Shown: positions 56,082-61,653 of the stretch, in pieces
How positions within the stretch are numbered: the stretch's first letter is position 1
Layout of the letters: every line of letters starts with the position of its first letter
Assembly: GCA_022772525.1 (NCBI GenBank)
Contig: JALFAD010000069.1
Coordinates: forward strand, 25,781-89,780
DNA length: 64,000 nt
Reading direction: 5' to 3'
DNA from: Clostridiales bacterium
GTDB taxonomy: Bacteria; Bacillota; Clostridia; Oscillospirales; Oscillospiraceae
Program-made: the position numbers and the translations under genes
The notes under the pieces: generated by a model
Told to the model about the DNA's origin: nothing
What the model saw: the letters and a program-made list of their open reading frames with translations, nothing else
The model's database searches: none

Positions 56082-56107
56082 ATTTTTATTGAAAGAAGGA
56101 AAGAATT

Positions 56108-56836
56108 ATGAAAAAAGCAATTTCTCTGTTCTTGGCGCTCGTGCTGTGCCTGTCCCTTGCGGCTTGCGGGAATGCAGAGAAGCCGAAACAGAACGAGACG
56201 GAAAACGATTCTACCGGCGTATCGCCGAATCAGACAGAGAATACCGACTCCACCGATTATCAGACGGAGTATACCGCTCCCACCGAAACCGAGCCAAAAG
56301 TACAGGTCGTTGAAATCACAATGGATAACTGGCAGGATTACTTTGAAACCAAGCAGTGCGTTGAAAGTTGTATTCGTACCAATGCTTTTGACGAGTTTGA
56401 AGGTGTTAGTTATTATATATACACAGTGTTCACATTGAAAGAAGAATATGCAGAAAAAATTGATACCGACGAGTCGCAGCTTGCCATTGAATATAGCTGC
56501 AACTATAGGTCCAGGAGTTATACGCTGAATGCAACGGATTTTACCTATGAAATTACCGGTGATGGGTGGACAGACGAACTTCATAATATTTCTGTCAGTG
56601 GTAAAACCAACGCAGCCTTTTATCATCTTTCATTCCCCCAGGAAACGATGATAGATGGAAAAGTGGTAGAAAACAATGTTGAGTTTCCCTTTGCGGCCAA
56701 TCTCGTTGCAACGCCCGATGCCGCTGTCTATCTTGATAACTGTGAAGAGTGGCAAGAAGAATATGAGGGCGTGGGCTGTATCTTAGAAGACATTGAGATC
56801 ACAAGAATCCAGGGAAGCATTACACTTTTTGAATAA
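56108..56836 (+). CDS. Lipoprotein of unknown function
   Basis: The 242-residue protein has a clear lipoprotein signal (MKKAISLFLALVLCLSLAAC), with the lipidated Cys at position 20, then a Thr/Glu-rich linker (about 25-60) and a globular domain without a recognised family (VEITMDNWQDYFETKQCVES onward). It follows a GAAAGAAGGA site. As cargo of the element it may act at the cell surface. The preceding terminator suggests controlled expression. Confidence 0.8.
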   Translation: MKKAISLFLALVLCLSLAACGNAEKPKQNETENDSTGVSPNQTENTDSTDYQTEYTAPTETEPKVQVVEITMDNWQDYFETKQCVESCIRTNAFDEFEGVSYYIYTVFTLKEEYAEKIDTDESQLAIEYSCNYRSRSYTLNATDFTYEITGDGWTDELHNISVSGKTNAAFYHLSFPQETMIDGKVVENNVEFPFAANLVATPDAAVYLDNCEEWQEEYEGVGCILEDIEITRIQGSITLFE

Positions 56837-56977
56837 TCGTGAATGTCTGTCCAGACCATTCGCTTGAATAGAAAACCGTAAAAGGCTAAGGTATATAAAA
56901 GGGGAAGCAAAATCGGCTTTTCCTTTTATATATCCAAACGGCCAATGTATTATTTATAAACCATCATTCTGCACGAA

Positions 56978-57244
56978 TTACACTCTTTGCCGCTTCCTTT
57001 CCCGAATGAGCGTACTCTTACTAATCCCCGTCATCTGGGTAATCTGCCGATAGGTCTTCCCCTGTTCCAAAAGCGACAAAGCCAATTCAATCTGTCCCGC
57101 TGTAAACTTCTTCGGTCTGCCGTCTTTGAAACTGGGGTCTTGTCTGGCAACCGCCTTACCTGTCTGCGTTCTCTCAACAATCATGCCCCTTTCGTACTCG
57201 GCAAACGCAAGCATGACAGTCAGAATCAAATTACCTGTAGGCTT
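56978..57244 (-). pseudogene. Serine recombinase remnant (C-terminal part)
   Basis: The fragment reads [20 protein letters not shown], then [20 protein letters not shown] and [20 protein letters not shown], ending in the helix-turn-helix ([20 protein letters not shown]). This is the end of a Pin/resolvase-type recombinase. The catalytic N-terminal domain is missing: the sequence before it is the start of a SprT-like gene, so a deletion joined the two. Confidence 0.8.
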
Positions 57245-57368
57245 TTGGCGTGGACTGGATGGTGATGGTGGGTCTTGAAAGTTTACTTTCAAAGAACTCT
57301 GCGTTCAGAAGGTCGAAAACCTTGTTGAGATACCCTGCGACACAATTGTAACTGGTGAGTTGCTTCAT
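57231..57368 (-). pseudogene. SprT-like gene remnant (N-terminal part)
   Basis: A 45-residue frame from a good start gives MKQLTSYNCVAGYLNKVFDL and [15 protein letters not shown], which resembles the start of SprT-like metalloprotease-fold proteins common in conjugative elements. It stops at the junction with the recombinase remnant, before the HExxH motif. Confidence 0.65.
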
Positions 57369-57486
57369 TGTGTTTTCCTCCTTGATTTGGAGGGGCAGAG
57401 GCTTTATAATAAGCATACCCCTGAATGACTTTCGACGTTTTTTCTTGGGCTGCCCTTGTCGGAGTTACCGCTCTGACAAGGGCTTT

Positions 57487-57765
57487 TTATACGCTAATGG
57501 TGAAGCGGCGGCTGGAAACCTGTTTGGTGTAAGCCTTGTAGATTTCCGGCATAACCTTCTTGAAAGCGGTGCTGTCAAAGCGGTTGGAAAGGACGGAGGT
57601 GTAGCGGACGATGTATTGTCCCGCAATCAGTTCCTCCACCTCTCTGGCCTCCATCTCGGCCTTGATGGAGTTGCGGATGGTGTCGGCTTCGGCTTTCAGT
57701 TCCTCCATCATTGCTTCGTATTTGTTGAGAAGTTCAATCTTGGCAAGCAGTTCGATTTTAGACAT
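57487..57765 (-). CDS. Gp157-like small protein
   Basis: The 92-residue protein has an N-terminal coiled coil (MSKIELLAKIELLNKYEAMM, EELKAEADTIRNSIKAEMEA) and a conserved tail, RFDSTAFKKVMPEIYKAYTK, QVSSRRFTISV, that resembles phage and conjugative-element Gp157-like proteins. A good AAAGGAG precedes it. It is divergent from the HTH gene at 58023 and may share its operator region. Confidence 0.7.
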   Translation of the reverse strand: MSKIELLAKIELLNKYEAMMEELKAEADTIRNSIKAEMEAREVEELIAGQYIVRYTSVLSNRFDSTAFKKVMPEIYKAYTKQVSSRRFTISV

Positions 57766-57885
57766 TGTGGTTATCTCCTTTGTTTTTGTTGTTGCCGTCT
57801 CTCCGTGCTGTCGAGGCTCCTTTGTGTTTGAAAGGACTTACAACAGGCCTTGTTGAAATTGGTTGTCCTTGATTACGAGAATATT

Positions 57886-58007
57886 GTACCATAAAAGGTA
57901 CGAAATGTCTATTGACGATTGTACCAAATTTGGTACATACTATTTGTATACTTTTTGGTACAATTCCTGTTGACAAACCACTTGAAACACTGTATACTTT
58001 ATGGTAC
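57886..58007 (+). promoter_or_regulatory. Promoter and operator array of the small HTH gene
   Basis: TTGACA (57970-57975), 17 bases and TATACT (57993-57998). Two palindromes, GTACC-N6-GGTAC (57886-57901) and an 18-base perfect TGTACCAAATTTGGTACA (57920-57937), and two half sites GGTAC (57957, 58003) surround it. One half site is just after the -10. This is the look of cooperative autoregulation, probably also covering the divergent gene at 57765. Confidence 0.7.
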
Positions 58008-58022
58008 AAAGGAGGAGATACT

Positions 58023-58244
58023 ATGCCTGTATCCTACGCCAAACTCTTTGAGCGAATGACCCAAAAGGGTATCAAAAAAATTGACCTTCGCAATACTTAC
58101 AAGATTAACCCCAAAACTGTTGACAGTCTGGTGAATAATCGTAGCGTGACCGTTGATACCATTATCCAACTGTGTGAAATCCTCGACTGCCAGCCAGGGG
58201 ATATTATGGAGTATGTCAAGGAGCCTGTGGCGGGCGTTCAATAA
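58023..58244 (+). CDS. Small HTH regulator, YozG-like
   Basis: The 73-residue protein is almost only a helix-turn-helix of the Xre/Cro class: MPVSYAKLFERMTQKGIKKI, DLRNTYKINPKTVDSLVNNR and IIQLCEILDCQPGDIMEYVK. It follows AAAGGAGGAG at 8 bases. It is the likely repressor of its own promoter. Possible roles are control of excision or element maintenance genes. Confidence 0.88.
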   Translation: MPVSYAKLFERMTQKGIKKIDLRNTYKINPKTVDSLVNNRSVTVDTIIQLCEILDCQPGDIMEYVKEPVAGVQ

Positions 58245-58576
58245 AACAGTTGGTTTCGTGAACGCTTTTTCCGCAGTTCCAAAAGGCAGAAAAGCGGGGG
58301 AAAATGCCCCGATTCTGTTCACGGTATGGCAAGCCCCTTTTCGTGGACGCTACCCCCCGCACCCATTTCGGGAAAATCCTCGGCGTTTTGCTTTTTTCCC
58401 TTTTGGCGTGGGCAACCGCCCTACCAAGAGTGGATTTGATTTCCAAAGACGGTTTTCATGGCTGTGTGCGGGACGGCAAAAAATACCGTCACACGGGAGT
58501 GACGGCAGAAAACGAAAAAAACGGCAAGCCGTTCAAAGCCCCGTCTATGGGTTCTCTGAATCGGCTTGCCGCTTTT
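58245..58576. other. Non-coding gap with hairpins
   Basis: No gene with a ribosome site is seen. It holds GGGG-AAAAT-CCCC-like and CCGTCAC-N6-GTGACGG (58486-58505) inverted repeats and a terminator at its end. Such a region could include a transfer origin, but there is no relaxase gene to support it. Confidence 0.4.
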
Positions 58577-58578
58577 TT
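58522..58578 (+). terminator. Long-loop terminator
   Basis: CGGCAAGCCG (58522-58531) pairs with CGGCTTGCCG (58562-58571) across a 30-base loop, followed by CTTTTTT. It overlaps the end of the convergent 51-residue gene. Confidence 0.6.
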
Positions 58579-58732
58579 ATAACTTAATTTTGATTTCTTT
58601 GTCCCAGTCCTTCAAAAGGTCATCCACCGCCGCATCCAAGGCGGTTTTCATGGACTTTTCCATAATCCCGAAAATCTCTTTTTCCAAAATGGACTGCTTC
58701 TTTTTCTTCTTTTCATCCTTCTTTTCGCTCAT
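58577..58732 (-). CDS. 51-residue Lys-rich element protein
   Basis: A short gene whose ATG overlaps the stop of the preceding gene by 4 bases. The product has a Lys-rich start (MSEKKDEKKKKKQSILEKEI) and an amphipathic helix (MEKSMKTALDAAVDDLLKDW). The coupling to 58729-58920 supports it. Function unknown. Confidence 0.6.
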   Translation of the reverse strand: MSEKKDEKKKKKQSILEKEIFGIMEKSMKTALDAAVDDLLKDWDKEIKIKL

Positions 58733-58920
58733 TTCTTGAGTTTCACCTCACTTTTTACCTTGATAGAGTCGAACCCCTCGTTCAGGGCTTCTCTTTCTGC
58801 CTGCTCCCTATCCATCTTCCTGTGAAAAGCATACAGGATTTCCTCTGGGGTGTAGCCGTCCAAATACATCCAGTCGTAGTAGTCAGGCACATTTTTGAAA
58901 TGGTTCTCAATTGGGCTCAT
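58729..58920 (-). CDS. 63-residue element protein
   Basis: The product begins MSPIENHFKNVPDYYDWMYL, DGYTPEEILYAFHRKMDREQ, with a Lys-rich C-terminus. It starts after AAAGGAG, 9 bases away. The pattern is like small conserved proteins of conjugative elements, but the family is not identified. A 67-base palindromic repeat lies before it. Confidence 0.65.
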   Translation of the reverse strand: MSPIENHFKNVPDYYDWMYLDGYTPEEILYAFHRKMDREQAEREALNEGFDSIKVKSEVKLKK

Positions 58921-58987
58921 TGCAATGTCTCCTTTGTTTTTCTTCCTGCTATCTATGAAACTTTTAATAGTTAAATTAAAAGGAAAA

Positions 58988-59056
58988 GGCCAATTAAGTC
59001 GGGCACTTAACACTAATAATATACAAGTTAATGTTAAATGCCTGACTTAATTAGCC
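58988..59056. repeat. Palindromic repeat, copy 1
   Basis: Outer arms AATTAAGTC (58992-59000) and GACTTAATT (59044-59052), inner TTAACACTAATA and TTAATGTTAA. It overlaps the stop codon of the gene at 59051 and lies upstream of the gene ending at 58920. A second, diverged copy is at 59719-59784. Confidence 0.7.
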
Positions 59057-59698
59057 CTCAAATTCACTCTCAATGGAGTGCTGGATGAGTGAAAGCATAT
59101 ATTCAATTTTTTCGTTGTATATGCCGTTGATTTCAAGTATGGGCTGTTTCCGTGCAACCCCGCCGTGTTCTGCCAGCATATTGAAAATCGCCTCGTAGCA
59201 GTTCAGACCGCTTTCAATGTCGCTCCAATAGTTGTGCCAAGCCTCCACATACTCTGAGTGGTCGCACAATCGCTGTTCATCCTTATGGGCAAAGTAGTAG
59301 ATGAAGATGCTTGTATTGCGGCAAATCAGATTATTTGCTTTCAATCTTTCGGTATAGGTGGCAATGGTTTGTCGGGAAACATCCTGTCCCATCTTCCTCA
59401 TACGATTTTCCTTTACCTCGTCAGGCATTGCCATAAAGACTTCATCCTCGAAGAAGTGATAGTAGAAGTTCCGCAGTTTGATGAAGTCCGTACCGCCGTC
59501 AAAGCCCAATTCTGTGATTGCGAACACCTTGAAAGGGTCTGCCATTGCCTTGATGGTATAGACCGCCCTTTCACCACGCCCGTGGACTTCAAAGGTAATC
59601 CCATAGCGTTGCAATTTGCGGTCAATGCCCTGTTTACTTCTGGTTCCCAACATCTGGGTCAGTTCAGGCTTGGAATATACACGGCCAATTTCTAACAT
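59051..59698 (-). CDS. Winged-helix-like element protein
   Basis: The 215-residue product opens with what looks like a DNA-binding unit (MLEIGRVYSKPELTQMLGTR, SKQGIDRKLQRYGITFEVHG, RGERAVYTI), followed by a helical region. I do not recognise a family. It is flanked at both ends by the two palindromic repeats, so it may bind them, for example as a replication or partition-type regulator. A AAAGGA site precedes the start. Confidence 0.7.
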   Translation of the reverse strand: MLEIGRVYSKPELTQMLGTRSKQGIDRKLQRYGITFEVHGRGERAVYTIKAMADPFKVFAITELGFDGGTDFIKLRNFYYHFFEDEVFMAMPDEVKENRMRKMGQDVSRQTIATYTERLKANNLICRNTSIFIYYFAHKDEQRLCDHSEYVEAWHNYWSDIESGLNCYEAIFNMLAEHGGVARKQPILEINGIYNEKIEYMLSLIQHSIESEFEG

Positions 59699-59718
59699 CT
59701 TCGTAGTCCTTTCTTCAC

Positions 59719-59784
59719 ATTAAGTCATCAATTTAACACTAATATAAATATGATTACTGTTAAGTGAATGACTAAAAATTAGCC
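59719..59784. repeat. Palindromic repeat, copy 2
   Basis: ATTAAGTCAT and ATGACTAAA as outer arms, TTTAACACTAATATAA and TTACTGTTAA inside, ending AATTAGCC as copy 1 does. It lies between 59051-59698 and 59779-60225 and overlaps the stop of the latter. Confidence 0.65.
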
Positions 59785-60225
59785 TGCTTCTGCCAGTTCT
59801 TCGTTTTCCTCTGCGTTGGGAACCTCAACAGGCTCCACAATCCGCAGTTTGCCGTTGACAAAGTTGGGAATGTCGTTGTAGTTAGGGAACTGCTTCACAA
59901 ACCACGCCTTGACATAGGGGTAGCCTCTGCCCGCACTTTGTACCTTCTGGAACAGGTCAAGCAGCTCGTCGGCGTTCTCGTGGAGGCGGATATACTTCTC
60001 CATCCGCTCATAGGTCAGTCCCTTGGCGGGGTTGGCAGTCTTGGGGGAGCGGTGGGTTTTGCGAACAATCCGCAGATTGGGGAAATCCTTCTTCAAGCGG
60101 GTCAGGATTTCGTATTCATCGGTAGCAGGGTTGTATGCCTTATCTGCGAAGTCCGCAGTCATCGTCAGGGTCATCTTGGTGAAATCCACACGGTAGTTCA
60201 GTTCTCTTTTACTAATCTTTGCCAT
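59779..60225 (-). CDS. Element protein, paralogue A
   Basis: The 148-residue protein begins MAKISKRELNYRVDFTKMTL, then ADKAYNPATDEYEILTRLKK, DFPNLRIVRKTHR and KAWFVKQFPNYNDIPNF. It shares its layout with the next gene (NPAT motif, DFPNLRI or NFPELTI, KAWF-x-K-x-[F/Y]PNY). The pair are tandem paralogues. Such proteins are widespread in conjugative elements of gut Firmicutes, without known role. An AAGGAA site precedes the start. Confidence 0.7.
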   Translation of the reverse strand: MAKISKRELNYRVDFTKMTLTMTADFADKAYNPATDEYEILTRLKKDFPNLRIVRKTHRSPKTANPAKGLTYERMEKYIRLHENADELLDLFQKVQSAGRGYPYVKAWFVKQFPNYNDIPNFVNGKLRIVEPVEVPNAEENEELAEAG

Positions 60226-60259
60226 TTCAATCAATTCCTTTCTTGTACTCTTGGTTGGA

Positions 60260-60676
60260 TTAGCCTGCGATCCGCAGATCGTCGGTTTCGGGCTTCTGAG
60301 AGGTTGCTACATCAGCAAAATCAACATCCTGATAGTTGGGGTAGTTCTTCAGGAACCAAGCCTTGACCTTGCCGTAGTAGCCAGGCATCTTCTTGTAGAA
60401 CTTCTTGGCTTCCTCGAACTCTGCGACAGCGACTTCATCCTTGTAATTCTTGATGTAGTCAGTCATCCACTCAATAGTCAGGCCGCCGTGGGTCTCCTTG
60501 TCGGCGGTGATGACTGCGGTACGCATCGTGATGGTGAGTTCAGGGAAATTCTTGTGGAGTTTTGCCAGTTCACGGAACTCGGAGGTGGCGGGGTTCTTTG
60601 CTCTCTGGGCGAAAGCCTTGGTCAGGGTGATGGTGTTCTCAGCGAAGTTGATGGAATAGCCAGTAGTCTTTTTCAT
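60260..60676 (-). CDS. Element protein, paralogue B
   Basis: The 138-residue protein begins MKKTTGYSINFAENTITLTK, then AFAQRAKNPATSEFRELAKL, HKNFPELTITMRTAV, and ends with VKAWFLKNYPNYQDVDFADV. It is a paralogue of the gene at 59779. AGAAAGGAT precedes the start. It is the first gene of a leftward unit whose promoter lies at about 60791-60829. Confidence 0.7.
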   Translation of the reverse strand: MKKTTGYSINFAENTITLTKAFAQRAKNPATSEFRELAKLHKNFPELTITMRTAVITADKETHGGLTIEWMTDYIKNYKDEVAVAEFEEAKKFYKKMPGYYGKVKAWFLKNYPNYQDVDFADVATSQKPETDDLRIAG

Positions 60677-60790
60677 GGTAAATCCTTTCTTTGTTGCCGT
60701 TCGGCAACTGCGTTTTGTCTTGGGATCGCTACCCTTTAATTTAGTTTTGAGAGGTTTTTGTTTCTTATCTCTCTCAATCTTTGTACCCTA

Positions 60791-60829
60791 ATTATACAGA
60801 AAGTAGTATCCAATTCTTTGGATACTACT
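60791..60829 (-). promoter_or_regulatory. -10 box and operator of the leftward element genes
   Basis: On the minus strand TATAAT (60791-60796). A perfect 10-base inverted repeat, AGTAGTATCC-N8-GGATACTACT (60802-60829), covers the place of the -35. A bound protein could therefore repress or activate. No good -35 was found. Confidence 0.6.
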
Positions 60830-60880
60830 CTTATGGAAAGGCAATTTTTGAAAAGATTATGAGGGCTTTTCTCACGCTGA

Positions 60881-60948
60881 CTTGTAGCCTCTTGTACCTA
60901 TCACTTAACAGGTCGTAGGAACTCGAAGGAACTTGTATGATCTTGTGC
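60881..60948 (-). repeat. CTTGTAC-type repeats at 10-base spacing
   Basis: CTTGTAG (60881), CTTGTAC (60891), GTCGTAG (60912), CTCGAAG (60922), CTTGTAT (60932) and CTTGTGC (60942) follow a 10-base period. They are the inverse of the GTACAAG set at 54702. Apart from these, the gap from 60830 to 61146 holds no gene I can support. Confidence 0.55.
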
Positions 60949-61146
60949 TTTTGGCTTACAGAACCACGAACCGCACCTTTGGGAAAAAACTGTGGCGGAT
61001 TCCTGATCTTTTACGGAACTCTAAAACCGCAAAAACCGCAGAAAAGTTTGTAAAACTTTGAAAAGCAAAGTGAAATCATCCTTTTTGTAGTTCAAAAGCA
61101 CAAAGAACAGAGCAAAAAATTTCTAAAATGTTCATTGGGTTCACGC

Positions 61147-61175
61147 TTGACTATGCTTTTGGATTTCGCTATTAT
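61147..61175 (+). promoter_or_regulatory. Outward-facing promoter near the right end
   Basis: TTGACT (61147-61152), 17 bases and TATTAT (61170-61175). It points over the right boundary to the truncated spo0A copy. In a circular form of the element it would point to the recombinase gene. Confidence 0.6.
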
Positions 61176-61294
61176 ATTGTCAAACCCTGTGAAGCAGTAG
61201 CAAACAGGGCGATAAAGAAAGCAATCAATTGTTGGCGATCACACTCGCTTTTCGGTAGTCCTTGGAAGCCCCTCCGTGGCCCGTCAGGGGCACG

Positions 61295-61543
61295 AACGCC
61301 ATCACCAAGGTCCTTTACCCCCAGGTTGCCAAGACCTTTGGCACCACCCCGTCGAGAGTGGAGCGTGCCATCCGCCACGCCATCGAGGTCGCCTGGGATC
61401 GGGGCGACCTGGATACCCTGCAGCGATTCTTCGGCTACACGGTTTCCAACACCAAGGGCAAGCCCACCAATTCCGAGTTCATCGCCCTGATTGCTGACAA
61501 ATTGCAGCTCCAACTCAAATCCGCCGAGGCGGCGCAGTATTAA
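61295..61543 (+). pseudogene. Duplicated 3' end of spo0A
   Basis: The 82-codon fragment begins [20 protein letters not shown] and ends at a TAA. It differs from the end of the full Spo0A at three residues (Glu/Gln, Lys/Arg, Phe/Tyr) but at many silent positions, and is collinear without gaps. It contains the recognition helix but not the receiver or the first part of the effector domain. There is no ribosome site at its open start, so it is probably untranslated. It marks the right boundary of the element. Confidence 0.9.
61426..61473 (+). repeat. Right 48-base direct repeat (attR-like)
   Basis: Identical to 53423-53470, inside the duplicated spo0A tail. Confidence 0.8.
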
Positions 61544-61618
61544 CCCAGCTTTTTTTCTCACAGGCCAGAACCACACAGATATGATAACATCGATAAAATG
61601 CATTTTCGCTGCAGAACT

Positions 61619-61650
61619 ACGGCGCCCGGGGAATTCCCGGACGCCGTTCT
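61619..61650. terminator. Terminator beyond the spo0A tail
   Basis: ACGGCG-C-CCGGG-GAATT-CCCGG-A-CGCCGT forms a strong hairpin with a mismatch, followed rightwards by TCTGTTT. Before insertion it would have ended spo0A. It also lies just past the leftward lipoprotein gene. Confidence 0.65.
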
Positions 61651-61653
61651 GTT

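Larger units (their letters stand above)
53423..61473. mobile_element. Integrative element inserted in the 3' end of spo0A
   Basis: A 48-base perfect direct repeat lies at 53423-53470 (inside spo0A) and 61426-61473, 8003 bases apart. Wider, 249 bases ending at the spo0A stop are repeated without indels but with many silent changes. Between them the DNA is visibly more AT-rich, starts with a tyrosine recombinase, and holds conjugative-element-type small genes. This is what site-specific integration into the spo0A tail would leave. No relaxase, coupling protein or secretion gene is seen, so mobility would depend on help or is lost. Confidence 0.8.

Noticed and set aside
58304..58582. A 92-codon frame on the plus strand in the element gap
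   Set aside because: There is no ribosome site, the composition is odd, and the end coincides with a terminator and a convergent gene.
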